From positions 2,294,001 through 2,358,000 of the forward strand of contig CALOCY010000004.1 in the NCBI GenBank assembly GCA_942491975.1: a stretch of DNA of 64,000 nucleotides, in the 5' to 3' direction. The position numbers and the translations under genes were made by a program. Shown piece by piece: positions 50,920 to 60,213 of this stretch (positions are counted from its first letter, which is position 1; the number at the start of each line of letters is the position of its first letter). Source of the stretch: CALOCY01 sp942491975. GTDB taxonomy: Bacteria; Bacteroidota; Bacteroidia; Bacteroidales; Prolixibacteraceae. Under the pieces are notes generated by a model that worked only from the letters and a program-made list of their open reading frames with translations, was not told the DNA's origin and ran no database searches.

Positions 50920-50992
50920 TCCCCAATATGGAACGATAAACAAAATCTTTTGGATACAAAAACGTTGCACGTAACATTATATAACGAGAAAA

Positions 50993-51493
50993 ATGCTAAC
51001 AAATGAAGAAGCTGATTATTTGTTGAAGATAGACAAAAGTCTATATGACCCAAATCAGATCATTGACCTTAAGAATAAGAAAAACAGGTTAAATCTAATC
51101 TCCCGTCAAGATAGTGATTGTAAATTCTGGATGGAAATTACATCTAACACGAAAATAATTTTAAAGACATCTGTTCATCATTTAGAAACCAACTCCTTCG
51201 TGGGTTTATTAAGGGTTGATTTTAAAGGTCGTCATCAAAATCCAGCTGAGATTAAAGAAACTTTGCCTGAAAACCTGAAACGTTATGCCGGGAAATGGTT
51301 TGAAGTAGATGAGCCACATTTGCACATTTATGTCGAAGGATATAAATCTCTCGCCTGGGCGATTCCTTTAAAAGATACAGACTTTGAACCCACTGAAATA
51401 AGCGACATGAATGATTTGACCAATTTAATTTGTAATTTTGCCAAAAGGATTAATTTAAAAACCGACTTACAGATACAGCAAATAATATTTTGA
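50993..51493 (+). CDS. DUF6978-like protein, first gene of a two-gene cassette
   Basis: The 166-residue cytosolic protein has no signal or membrane segment. It resembles proteins of the DUF6978 type (MLTNEEADYLLKIDKSL, then WMEITSNTKIILKTSVHHLETN and LLRVDFKGRHQNP), which tend to be encoded next to DUF1828 proteins. Its stop codon overlaps the TTG start of the next gene by four bases, so the two are translated together. The DNA is AT-rich. Possible roles are toxin-antitoxin or defence, both inferred from pairing and placement between direct repeats. Confidence 0.7.
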   Translation: MLTNEEADYLLKIDKSLYDPNQIIDLKNKKNRLNLISRQDSDCKFWMEITSNTKIILKTSVHHLETNSFVGLLRVDFKGRHQNPAEIKETLPENLKRYAGKWFEVDEPHLHIYVEGYKSLAWAIPLKDTDFEPTEISDMNDLTNLICNFAKRINLKTDLQIQQIIF

Positions 51494-52272
51494 ACTGGAT
51501 TAACACATACGTCGATAATTATTACAACTGGTTACGTGAAAAAACAGTAATTCAGAAAGGGGAAAGTACGGATTGGTTTTTAATTAACACCCCTTTTTTA
51601 GGAGTATTTAATGACACTATTGAAATTTATGCCCGAAAACAGGGAGATCAGATAATTCTAAGTGACAACGGAGAGACCTTTGATAATTTAGAGCTGTTGG
51701 GATTGCACATTCAAGGTTCTAAAAAGAGAAGATACATTTTAGATACTATTCTTTTAAATTATGGTATCAAAATCAATAATGATGAGTTAACCATTGAAAC
51801 TAATTCTGAACACTTCTCACAATCCAAACATAATTTTTTGTCTGCAATTATCGAGATAAATGATCTATATGTCTTATCTAAAAACAATATCTCTTCTATT
51901 TTTAAAGAAGATGTCAGGCATTATTTAGATAACCAAAATATAATCTACACACCTGACTTTATTTCAAAAGGCACAACAGGATTGGAGTTTAATTTTGATT
52001 TTCAAATTGCACAAAAATCAAAAGAGATTGTAATTAAATCATTTAATATAATTAATAAATCAAACCTGCCTGCTTTCCTTTTCGCATGGGACGATATAAA
52101 ACCGGTAAGAGAAAAAGCCACAAAAAAAGAGGTAACAGCAATTGCAATAATTAATGATTTAAACAGGGAAGTTAAAAGCGAATACTTAGATGCATTACAA
52201 TCTAAAAATGCCGATTATATTCTTTGGTCTGAAAAAGATTTGGAGAAAAATAAGAAATTATTAGTTGCATAA
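51490..52272 (+). CDS. DUF1828/DUF1829 two-domain protein
   Basis: The 260-residue protein starts at TTG (51490). The N-terminal DUF1828 part has STDWFLINTPFLGVFNDTIEIY and ILSDNGETFDNLELLGL; the C-terminal DUF1829 part includes GLEFNFDFQIAQKSKEIVI and the closing YILWSEKDLEKNKKLLVA. It is cytosolic. These domains are common in mobile DNA and were first noted in prophage-like contexts; their activity is not established. Coupling with the DUF6978-like gene suggests that the two products form a complex or a control pair. Confidence 0.8.
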   Translation: MNWINTYVDNYYNWLREKTVIQKGESTDWFLINTPFLGVFNDTIEIYARKQGDQIILSDNGETFDNLELLGLHIQGSKKRRYILDTILLNYGIKINNDELTIETNSEHFSQSKHNFLSAIIEINDLYVLSKNNISSIFKEDVRHYLDNQNIIYTPDFISKGTTGLEFNFDFQIAQKSKEIVIKSFNIINKSNLPAFLFAWDDIKPVREKATKKEVTAIAIINDLNREVKSEYLDALQSKNADYILWSEKDLEKNKKLLVA

Positions 52273-52302
52273 TGCTCCCGCCCGCTCGAAATCAAAAACC
52301 TG

Positions 52303-52545
52303 CATACTTATATAACCCGGTCCCGATATATATCGGGATTAACCCCGGGAAAAAGAATACCAGGCATACCCCAACCGTTTTAACGGTTTAAAACGGCTAA
52401 AGCCGTTGGGGAGGTGTGCAGGTATACCCGTTCCCCCACTGCTAAAGCAATGGGTTATATTTTTTAGCCTAAAGCACACAATTTTTCTGAAATACCGCTT
52501 GGTTCTTCGTGAAATAGTGGCTACATTGAAAACTGTTTGTTTATA
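52303..52545. repeat. Right copy of the ~243-bp direct repeat
   Basis: Same hairpin-rich sequence as the left copy, about 1,627 bases away, in the same orientation. It closes the DUF6978/DUF1828 cassette and directly precedes the SHOCT-protein gene. Confidence 0.85.
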
Positions 52546-52596
52546 CACCAAATTAATTGGGAAACAACAGTTATAACAATTTAAAAACTAACAAAA

Positions 52597-53286
52597 ATGA
52601 AAACATTAATCTTAGCATGTTTTGTTTTAACAACAACAAACATTTTTGCTCAAAGGCAATTAAATGAATTAACATTTGATGACTGTCAAAACTCCGCAGT
52701 ATTTCAAAAAATAAAAAACTATACAAAAATCTTAAAATATACCGCAGCCGACGGTTCTGTTTTAGTTTTGGGTGACACTTTAGTTATTGGAACTCCAGCA
52801 GGAAGTATTACTTCAACAACAGCGGTTGGTGCAGCGAATACAATAGGTGCCGCAAAATTAAGATCAAGAACTAAAAATAACTTTACAACAATAATTATGG
52901 GACGACCTGCCGGAGTCGGTAGTATTCTAAATGCAATGGCAGGAGAAGCCCCGGAAAATGCAAGTGCTGATATGCAAGGTGAAATTGTTGTTATTTCTGA
53001 GATGAAAGTCGTCCATAAAGGAAGCAAAAAGAAACCCCTTTCATTGACGATCCTGCTGGGTGAACCAAATGGAAGGGCATTTGGAATAAATAAATACATG
53101 TCCGTCACCGATTATGAAAAAGCAGTAATAGCAGGTGAAATCAGGAGTATAAATGCACCTATGACGAGAGATGAGGCAATTGCCAAATTGAAAGAATCTA
53201 AAGATTTGCTTGATTTAGGAGTAATTGATCAAGCAGAATATGAGAAATTAAAGAAAGAATTGACACCTGTTATTATGAACCAGTAA
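52597..53286 (+). CDS. Exported protein with C-terminal SHOCT-like domain
   Basis: The 229-residue protein has a signal peptide (MKTLILACFVLTTTNIFAQ). The last 40 residues (TRDEAIAKLKESKDLLDLG, then VIDQAEYEKLKKEL) form a SHOCT-like helical pair that often ends proteins which oligomerise or bind nucleic acids or lipids. The middle is beta-rich with a GVGSILNAMAG phrase, and no enzyme motif is seen. The gene sits 52 bases after the right-hand repeat in the AT-rich island. The role is unknown. Confidence 0.65.
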   Translation: MKTLILACFVLTTTNIFAQRQLNELTFDDCQNSAVFQKIKNYTKILKYTAADGSVLVLGDTLVIGTPAGSITSTTAVGAANTIGAAKLRSRTKNNFTTIIMGRPAGVGSILNAMAGEAPENASADMQGEIVVISEMKVVHKGSKKKPLSLTILLGEPNGRAFGINKYMSVTDYEKAVIAGEIRSINAPMTRDEAIAKLKESKDLLDLGVIDQAEYEKLKKELTPVIMNQ

Positions 53287-53369
53287 AATGTGTTACGAGA
53301 TCGCTAAAAAGATTGCGAAAACCATAAGAAACAATTAACTACGGTAAGTGGAGTATTTAACCAAAACGA

Positions 53370-54422
53370 ATGATAACAAATGCTAAACGTTATATGATAG
53401 AAAGAAATACAATAGAAGAATTATTAAGGATAACTGACTCTGGTTATTTGTTTCATCGTGAAGGACAAGAACTAGAATTTAAAGAGCAATATAGCTTTTC
53501 AGCACTTGCAGATTACTTCAAGGATTTTGCAGCGTTTTCAAATAATAAGGGAGGATATTTGATTTTTGGAGTAAAAGACTCGCCCCGTTTACCAAATGGC
53601 CTTTCTCAGAATTCTATTGATCAGTTTGAGAAAATTGATCCAGAGAAAATCACAGGATTTTTGTTAAATATTTTTTCAGGTAACATAAATTGGGAGCAAG
53701 CTACGTTCACCATTGACGCAAAGAATTTTGGAGTATTCAGAATTTACTCAGCCAGTGTAAAGCCAATTATTGCAAAAAAGGATGAAGGTAAAGACCAGAT
53801 AATAAAAAATGGGGAAATCTACTTTAGATATGGAGGGAGAACCCAAAAAATTCAATATCCTGAATTAGAATCAATTATTAATAAAAGAGTTGAGCAAAAT
53901 AATACTCAATGGCTTGACCTTATGTCTAAAATAGGAAAAGCTGGCCCAGCAAATGCGGCTGTTCTTGATACTGAAAAATCAGTAATAGAAAAAGATGATT
54001 CTAAAATATTAGTTGTAGATGAAGATTTAGCATCTAAGTTGAAGTTTATCAAGGAAGGAGAGTTTGTTGAAAAAAATGGTGCAACTACATTAAAATTAGT
54101 TGGAGATGTTGTTCCAGTTGATAAAGTGGAGGTTGTTAAAAAAGTAAAAGAAGATTTAATAAAGCAGTTTCCATATTCAGCAAAACAGGTTGCAACGGAA
54201 GTAATGAAGTTAATCCCAAATAGTAGCACAAATGATATTTGGAGAATTATTGGGGAAAATGATTTAAAAACGAATTTTGATTATTCAGCTTATAATTTTA
54301 GGAATAAACAGCAAGAAGACAATTACAAGGATTCCGGTGTAGTACCTCTTGGTTGTCCAAGCATTTATAATAGAAATGCTATAGATTTTATAGCAAATAT
54401 AATAAGACAAAAGAATGAATAA
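53370..54422 (+). CDS. AlbA_2 (Schlafen-like) domain protein
   Basis: The 350-residue protein has an N-terminal AlbA_2 domain: EGQELEFKEQYSF, then AAFSNNKGGYLIFGVKDSP, then YFRYGGRTQKIQYPE. Such domains bind ATP or nucleic acid and occur in regulators and in antiphage or tRNA-cleaving Schlafen-type proteins. The C-terminal half (residues 200-350) has an EVMKLIPNSSTNDIWRII block and a segment NFRNKQQEDNYKDSG of unknown fold. The start could instead be the ninth codon (MIERNTIEELLRI, 53394). It is the last gene of the AT-rich island, convergent with aroK. Confidence 0.72.
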   Translation: MITNAKRYMIERNTIEELLRITDSGYLFHREGQELEFKEQYSFSALADYFKDFAAFSNNKGGYLIFGVKDSPRLPNGLSQNSIDQFEKIDPEKITGFLLNIFSGNINWEQATFTIDAKNFGVFRIYSASVKPIIAKKDEGKDQIIKNGEIYFRYGGRTQKIQYPELESIINKRVEQNNTQWLDLMSKIGKAGPANAAVLDTEKSVIEKDDSKILVVDEDLASKLKFIKEGEFVEKNGATTLKLVGDVVPVDKVEVVKKVKEDLIKQFPYSAKQVATEVMKLIPNSSTNDIWRIIGENDLKTNFDYSAYNFRNKQQEDNYKDSGVVPLGCPSIYNRNAIDFIANIIRQKNE

Positions 54423-54440
54423 CGAACGCCCAACGGTCTG

Positions 54441-54938
54441 CTACCCCACCACCCCCAAAATATCCTCCACACAGATGGCATCGCCGCTAACGGTGTGGGT
54501 GGCTTGTTGGTAGTACGGGCAGCGTTGATTAAGCAGGTTTTCCACATAGGCGGTTAGCTCTTCCCTGCTTTTTTCGTTGATCAGTGGGCGGTCGGTTTTG
54601 GAGGCGTACAGGCGGGCAACCAGTGTTTCGGCAGAAATATCCAGAAAGATGGTTTTACCGTGTTGGTTCATCAGTGCCATGTTATCGCCAAAACAGGGGG
54701 TTCCCCCGCCGGTGGCTACCACCACTTTTTCGTAACCGGCCAGCTCTTCCAGTACCACCCGCTCTTTTTTACGAAAACACTCCTCCCCTTCATCGGCAAA
54801 GAGCTGCGATACGGTTTTGAAGTAACGTTTTTCAATGAATTTGTCCATATCAATAAACGTCAGCCCCAACCGGGCAGCCAGTTGCCGCCCCAGGGTTGAT
54901 TTCCCGCTTCCCATAAAACCGATGATGAACAGGCGCAT
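54441..54938 (-). CDS. aroK: Shikimate kinase
   Basis: The start at 54938 (MRLFIIGFMGSGKSTLGRQ) is chosen; a longer open frame adds 12 codons of non-homologous sequence. The 165-residue enzyme phosphorylates shikimate in aromatic amino acid synthesis. The P-loop GFMGSGKST, the shikimate-binding DMDKFIEKR and the conserved ATGGGTP segment are present. It is a single gene at the right edge of the accessory island. Confidence 0.93.
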   Translation of the reverse strand: MRLFIIGFMGSGKSTLGRQLAARLGLTFIDMDKFIEKRYFKTVSQLFADEGEECFRKKERVVLEELAGYEKVVVATGGGTPCFGDNMALMNQHGKTIFLDISAETLVARLYASKTDRPLINEKSREELTAYVENLLNQRCPYYQQATHTVSGDAICVEDILGVVG

Positions 54939-54976
54939 AATTTTTAGTATTGAGTATTCAGTAGTGAGAATCACCT

Positions 54977-55016
54977 CACCCCAACCCTCTCCTTGAGGAG
55001 AGGGAGGTTTGGTGGG
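54977..55016. repeat. GC-rich palindrome related to the 13.9-kb element
   Basis: CCCCAACCCTCTCC faces GGAGAGGGAGGTTTGGTGGGG with a TTGA loop. The arm GGAGGTTTGGTGGGGTAA matches the core of the MITE-like element at 13860-14050. A degenerate AGTATTGAGTATTCAGTAGTG tract lies just before it. Confidence 0.6.
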
Positions 55017-55088
55017 GTAATTTTGTTATCGGCACCAGTCTGCCTGTCCAACCTAAACGGACGGAAAGACTGACGCCAGCAACAGGTG

Positions 55089-57776
55089 CTAGAACAACGA
55101 CATTTGATTGTCATCACTTTCGGGTTCGTTGTCTTTGCGTTCCACCTCCATAGGTACCTCTTCAAATTCGTCTTTCACCGTTTCTTCCTCGTCTTTGAAG
55201 AGTGCATCGTCTTCAGGCTTGTCGTGCTCGTCTCTCACCACCGGCTCAATCTCTTTGATTTCGCCAATTTCGTAACTACTGAGCCGTTTCCCTTTGGCTT
55301 TGAACGATTTGATACCGATAAATTCATCCACCTCCACAATTTCGTTGTCACGGTTGCTGTGTTTGCCACTGAATTCAATCTCCAAGCGCGGATAACGCAC
55401 CCAGGTTATGCTGATGAGCTTGTTCTCCGGGTTTTCACCGATCATCCGCAGCTTTTTGCCGTAGGTCGCCGGATCGATCTGAAAGCGTTTCACGTAGTGG
55501 AAACCCTGCTCGGCATCGAGGTAGACAATGGAGAGCACCCTGTTTTGCTCAAATTTTTCGATGATCAGGATGTCGTCGTCAAAATGGTTTTCCAGGTCAA
55601 AATTGTAGAGCTGGTAGTGCCCGTCTTTAGTGAGTGCAAGGATCATGTCTTCGCCGTGGAATTCGCCCAGGTATTTGCCCCTGCCATCGGCATTAAGGCG
55701 CAACACATCCTGGTCGAACCATATTTTACGCCCGCCCAGGGTGGATACCCCTTTCTCTTTCAGCTGTATTTTCTGCACCGTATTTTTCGACAGCACATTG
55801 CCCCTTGCCTGGCGCCCTTTGACATCCATTTCACCAAAATCGGCTTCAAAAGTCAATTTCCGCAGGCGTGGTTTTGGTTTGAGCAATACTTTAATCACTT
55901 CCGCCTCACCGTTGGGGTTGACAGTAAAGTAGAGTACCCGTGAGTTGGGTGTCCCCTGCGTAATGTTGTACTCTTTGTCGCGGGTCACGCCGGTCACGGC
56001 AAAGCGCTTCATAAATGTCACACCGCTTTTTCCATCGCGGTACACCGTATTGTAGATGGTACGCATGTCATTTTTCTTGAACACCTGCAGGTAGAGGATG
56101 TTTTTCCCGATAAATGCTTTCTCCGGGACTTTGGTAATGAAATAAGTGCCATCCTTGCGAAAGACAATAACATCATCAATATCGGAGCAGTCGCAAACGT
56201 ACTCCGCTTTTTTAAGCGATGTGCCCATAAAGCCTTCCTCGTAATCAACATACAGTTTCTGGTTGGCCACCACCACTTTTGCGGCCACAATGTTTTCGAA
56301 GTTGCGGATCTCGGTCTTGCGGGGATAGGCTTTACCGTACCTGCTCTTGATCTGCTTGAACCAGTTGATGGTAAATGGCACAATATTTTCGAGGTTCACA
56401 ATCACCTCCTGTATCTCATCTTCAATGCCCTGAATGTATGCGTTGGCCTTATCGGTGTTGAAGCGGAGGATACGTGCCATTTTTATCTCCATCAGCCGGA
56501 GGATGTCGTCACGTGTAATCTCCCTTTTCAGCTTCGGTTTCCACGGTTCCAGCCGCTCGTCGACATGGGCAATGGCCGCATCCATGTTTTTACTCTCTTC
56601 AAACTTTTTGTCCTTGTAGATGCGCTCTTCGATAAATATTTTTTCCAACGAAGCAAAATGCCATGCGTTTTCAAGCTCGGCTTTTCGTATCTCCTGCTCC
56701 ATTTTAAGCAGCTCTACCGCATTTTCTGCTGATTTCCTTAGAATCTCGCTTATCCCGGTAAACAGGGGCTTGTCATCTTCAACAATACAGGCGTTGGGCG
56801 AAATGGAGATTTCGCAATCGGAGAAGGCATAGAGCGCATCGATGGTTTTGTCTGATGATACGCCGTTGCCCAGATGAATAAGAATTTCCACCTGCCCGGC
56901 CGTATTGTCATCAACCTTTTTGATTTTTATTTTTCCCTTTTCGTTGGCCTTGATTATGGAGTCGATCAACGAAGAGGTAGTTCTCCCGAAGGGTATCTCC
57001 CGTATAGCAAGGGTTTTATTGTCGAGCTTTTCTATTTTTGCACGTACTTTTATAGCCCCGCCCCGTTGTCCGTCGGTGTATTTGGTCACATCCACATACC
57101 CCCCTGTCGGAAAGTCGGGATAGAGTTCAAACGTTTTTCCCTTCAGCGAAGCAATGGCCGCATCAATCAGTTCATTAAAGTTGTGCGGTACAATTTTCGA
57201 TGACAGTCCCACGGCAATCCCTTCGACCCCCTGTGCCAACAGCAACGGAAATTTTACCGGCAGTGTTACCGGCTCTTTATTGCGCCCGTCGTACGATTGC
57301 TTCCATTCAGTAGTTTTGGGGTTGAACACCACATCAAGGGCAAATTTTGATAAGCGCGCCTCAATGTAACGCGAAGCTGCCGCCCTGTCGCCGGTGAATA
57401 TATTTCCCCAGTTTCCCTGCATGTCGATCAACAGGTCTTTTTGTCCCAGTTGCACCAGCGCATCGCCGATGGAGGCATCGCCATGCGGATGGTATTGCAT
57501 GGTGTTACCAATGATGTTGGCCACTTTGTTGTACCGCCCGTCATCCATCTGTTTCATGGCATGCAAAATACGCCGCTGAACAGGTTTCAGCCCATCATTG
57601 ACATAAGGCACCGCCCGTTCAAGGATTACATACGAAGCATAGTCCAGGAACCAGTCTTCGTACATCTCAGACAGGTAGGTGACTTCGTGCTTGTCATCTT
57701 TGGGAGGTTGCATATTTTCATTTGAATGCAGCTGCTCTTCATTTTGCTTTCTTTGCGGAATTGTGTTCTCCGTCAT
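55089..57776 (-). CDS. parC: DNA topoisomerase IV subunit A
   Basis: The 895-residue protein is the breakage-and-rejoining subunit: the N-terminal core has HPHGDASIGDALVQL and the active tyrosine Tyr137 in RAAASRYIEA. The C-terminal 350 residues form a beta-pinwheel (blades such as KQRKDGTYF-like and GRKIWFDQDV), and the end is an acidic tail (DALFKDEEETVKDEFEEVP). The length and presence of the ParE gene downstream support ParC rather than GyrA. Start is supported by an AAGGAG six bases upstream and a -7 box at 57864. Confidence 0.95.
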   Translation of the reverse strand: MTENTIPQRKQNEEQLHSNENMQPPKDDKHEVTYLSEMYEDWFLDYASYVILERAVPYVNDGLKPVQRRILHAMKQMDDGRYNKVANIIGNTMQYHPHGDASIGDALVQLGQKDLLIDMQGNWGNIFTGDRAAASRYIEARLSKFALDVVFNPKTTEWKQSYDGRNKEPVTLPVKFPLLLAQGVEGIAVGLSSKIVPHNFNELIDAAIASLKGKTFELYPDFPTGGYVDVTKYTDGQRGGAIKVRAKIEKLDNKTLAIREIPFGRTTSSLIDSIIKANEKGKIKIKKVDDNTAGQVEILIHLGNGVSSDKTIDALYAFSDCEISISPNACIVEDDKPLFTGISEILRKSAENAVELLKMEQEIRKAELENAWHFASLEKIFIEERIYKDKKFEESKNMDAAIAHVDERLEPWKPKLKREITRDDILRLMEIKMARILRFNTDKANAYIQGIEDEIQEVIVNLENIVPFTINWFKQIKSRYGKAYPRKTEIRNFENIVAAKVVVANQKLYVDYEEGFMGTSLKKAEYVCDCSDIDDVIVFRKDGTYFITKVPEKAFIGKNILYLQVFKKNDMRTIYNTVYRDGKSGVTFMKRFAVTGVTRDKEYNITQGTPNSRVLYFTVNPNGEAEVIKVLLKPKPRLRKLTFEADFGEMDVKGRQARGNVLSKNTVQKIQLKEKGVSTLGGRKIWFDQDVLRLNADGRGKYLGEFHGEDMILALTKDGHYQLYNFDLENHFDDDILIIEKFEQNRVLSIVYLDAEQGFHYVKRFQIDPATYGKKLRMIGENPENKLISITWVRYPRLEIEFSGKHSNRDNEIVEVDEFIGIKSFKAKGKRLSSYEIGEIKEIEPVVRDEHDKPEDDALFKDEEETVKDEFEEVPMEVERKDNEPESDDNQMSLF

Positions 57777-58045
57777 TGCTGTACTCCTTTTAATCCACTA
57801 GTTATTTTTTATTTATATGATTGGGGCTTTGCCTAAACACCACCTCACCTCAAGAGGCTGTCCCAAAAGTATAAAAAATGATCATTCCGTTACTTTGTGC
57901 CCCACAATAACTATCGGGGTTGTGCCTTCTCCCGATAATTACCGGGACAGGTTTGTGAGACTTTGTGGTTCAATAATTAAAAAAAACCACAAAGAACACC
58001 AAGTACACACAAAAAACACAAAGACTTTTTAGGCATCCTCGGGAA
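57777..58045. other. Intergenic region between parE and parC
   Basis: Contains the parC promoter, a TCCCGATAATTACCGGGA palindrome near 57929 and a CACAAAG-rich degenerate tract (about 57980-58023: AACCACAAAGAACACC and relatives). No gene is visible. Confidence 0.5.
57864..57871 (-). promoter_or_regulatory. -7 box of parC
   Basis: TACTTTTG on the minus strand, about 88 bases before the parC ATG. It overlaps a GAGGCTGTCCCAAAAG segment that resembles a MITE end. Confidence 0.4.
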
Positions 58046-59881
58046 TTACATCACTTCATCTTTCTCTACATGCAGATTGCCAATGATAAATTCCTGACGT
58101 TCGGGGGTATTTTTTCCCATGTAAAACTGCAATAACTCTTTGGTTGATTCATGCCGCTTCAACCTCACCGGGTCAAGCCGTATCTCTTTGCCAATAAAAT
58201 GTTTGAATTCATCCGGGGAGATTTCGCCCAACCCTTTAAAGCGGGTAATTTCCGGTTTGGCACCCAATTTATTTATGGCATCTTCTCTTTCTTCTTCCGA
58301 GTAACAATAAATGGTTTTCTTTTTGTTCCGTACACGGAAGAGCGGTGTTTGCAAAATGTACAAATGCCCTTTACGCACTAACTCAGGGAAAAATTGCAAA
58401 AAGAAGGTGATCATCAATAGCCGAATGTGCATGCCGTCAACATCAGCATCAGTAGCAATAATCACGTTATTGTAACGTAAGCCTTCCAGCCCATCTTCGA
58501 TATTAAGGGCAGCCTGCAACAGATTGAATTCTTCATTTTCGTACACCACCTTTTTGGTCAACCCGTGTGTATTCAACGGCTTTCCTTTAAGGCTAAATAC
58601 TGCCTGCGTATTCACATCGCGTGATTTTGTGATGGATCCGCTGGCCGAGTCGCCCTCGGTGATAAAGATGGACGATTCTTTTTTTCGCTCTTTATTGGAG
58701 TTAAAGTGTATCCTACAGTCACGTAATTTACGATTGTGCAAATTTGCTTTTTTTGCCCGTTCGCGTGCCAGTTTTTTAATGCCCGATATGGCTTTACGCT
58801 CACGCTCCGATTCCTGGATACGCTTAAGCAACATATCGGCTGTTTCCTGGTGTTTGTGCAAGAAGTTATTCAACTCTTTCTGCACAAAGTTCATCACATA
58901 GTTGCGTACACTTACGCCATCGGGCGACATGTCTTTTGATCCCAGCTTAGTTTTTGTTTGTGACTCAAATACCGGTTCTTCCACTTTTACGCTTATGGCG
59001 GCAACAATAGAAGCACGGATATCTGATGGTTCAAAGTCTTTTTTGTAGTAGTCGCGAATAGTTTTTACGATGGCTTCACGAAAAGCAGCCTGATGTGTCC
59101 CTCCTTGTGTAGTGTGCTGCCCGTTTACAAACGAGTAGTAGTCTTCACCGTACTGGTTTCCGTGCGTCAGTGCCATTTCAATATCTTCATCCACAAGATG
59201 GATAATCGGATATAACGGATCGCTTTCCAGATTTTCTTCCAGCAGGTCTTTTAACCCATTTTTCGATTGAAATTTTTCATCGTTGTACTCAATGGTTAAC
59301 CCGGCATTGAGGAACGAATAATTTTTCATCATATTAACGATATAGTCGCTAATATAATGGTACTGTTCAAACACTTCTTCATCGGGCTTGAAGCTAATGT
59401 ATGTCCCGTTGCTTTCGTTTGTGGGTTGCACCTTCTCTTCACGCACCACTTCGCCCCGTGAAAATTCAACTTCCTTGACTTGTCCTTCACGAAATGCTTT
59501 CACTACGAAGCTGGCAGATAGTGCATTAACAGCTTTAATACCTACCCCGTTCAATCCCACCGATTTTTTAAATACTTTGGAGTCGTATTTTGCCCCGGTG
59601 TTCATTTTCGAAGCTACATCTACTACTTTCCCTAACGGTATGCCCCGTCCAAAGTCACGTATTGATACCCGCTCATCACTTACCTTAACATCAATTTTCT
59701 TCCCAAACCCCATCATAAATTCATCAATAGAGTTATCAATCACCTCTTTCAACAATACGTAAATACCGTCGTCACCAGAAGTTCCATCGCCCAATTTACC
59801 GATGTACATCCCCGGACGCCGGCGAATGTGTTCTTTCCAGTCTAACGTACGTATCGTATTTTCTGAATACTCCTGCGTCAT
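58046..59881 (-). CDS. parE: DNA topoisomerase IV subunit B
   Basis: The 611-residue ATPase subunit has the GHKL motifs [18 protein letters not shown] and [11 protein letters not shown], a transducer domain, and a TOPRIM domain with [11 protein letters not shown] and [14 protein letters not shown]. It works with ParC to unlink daughter chromosomes. The short 611-residue length, lacking the GyrB insertion, supports ParE. It ends 270 bases before parC begins on the same strand, but the two have separate promoters. Confidence 0.96.
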   Translation of the reverse strand: MTQEYSENTIRTLDWKEHIRRRPGMYIGKLGDGTSGDDGIYVLLKEVIDNSIDEFMMGFGKKIDVKVSDERVSIRDFGRGIPLGKVVDVASKMNTGAKYDSKVFKKSVGLNGVGIKAVNALSASFVVKAFREGQVKEVEFSRGEVVREEKVQPTNESNGTYISFKPDEEVFEQYHYISDYIVNMMKNYSFLNAGLTIEYNDEKFQSKNGLKDLLEENLESDPLYPIIHLVDEDIEMALTHGNQYGEDYYSFVNGQHTTQGGTHQAAFREAIVKTIRDYYKKDFEPSDIRASIVAAISVKVEEPVFESQTKTKLGSKDMSPDGVSVRNYVMNFVQKELNNFLHKHQETADMLLKRIQESERERKAISGIKKLARERAKKANLHNRKLRDCRIHFNSNKERKKESSIFITEGDSASGSITKSRDVNTQAVFSLKGKPLNTHGLTKKVVYENEEFNLLQAALNIEDGLEGLRYNNVIIATDADVDGMHIRLLMITFFLQFFPELVRKGHLYILQTPLFRVRNKKKTIYCYSEEEREDAINKLGAKPEITRFKGLGEISPDEFKHFIGKEIRLDPVRLKRHESTKELLQFYMGKNTPERQEFIIGNLHVEKDEVM

Positions 59882-60213
59882 AATCCTTCAAAATTTCCTC
59901 AAATATACAGAATATAAGCACTGAAAATGTTATTCAACACGTTCAGATATCACAGATATAATCTCAAGATCATACCTTCCACCTTCGGCGGGATTGTTTG
60001 ACTTACAATTTTCGCTATGCGTTAAACCTGCAAAAATTGAGTCTCACGAACAAAATAGCGGTTGATATTATAAAAAATCCCAGACACTCACAAGAAGAGA
60101 TTGGTAGATTTTATTAACAACCCCAAAGTTTTATGAGTAATACTTTGTGTTTAAATAGGCTCACGCAAAGTCGCAGGGACGCAAAGAGAAGAATTTAAAC
60201 CTAATCCACTTCT
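59882..60213. other. Intergenic region between parE and the MutS-like gene
   Basis: Holds the parE promoter, a degenerate CGCAAAG tract at 60166-60192 (CGCAAAGTCGCAGGGACG), and the start of the purine-rich 3' element of the MutS-like gene. No gene is seen. Confidence 0.5.
59900..59907 (-). promoter_or_regulatory. -7 box of parE
   Basis: TATATTTG on the minus strand, 19 bases before the parE ATG. No TTG at -33. Confidence 0.55.

Larger units (their letters stand above)
50328..50992. other. Repeat-rich intergenic region at the left edge of the accessory island
   Basis: A 665-base gap. It contains a degenerate 22-base tandem repeat (50470-50612) and the left copy of a 243-bp direct repeat (50676-50919). 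Open frames across it encode repeated FRQ/FRK-like peptides and look non-coding. No promoter with both elements is clear. Confidence 0.55.
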
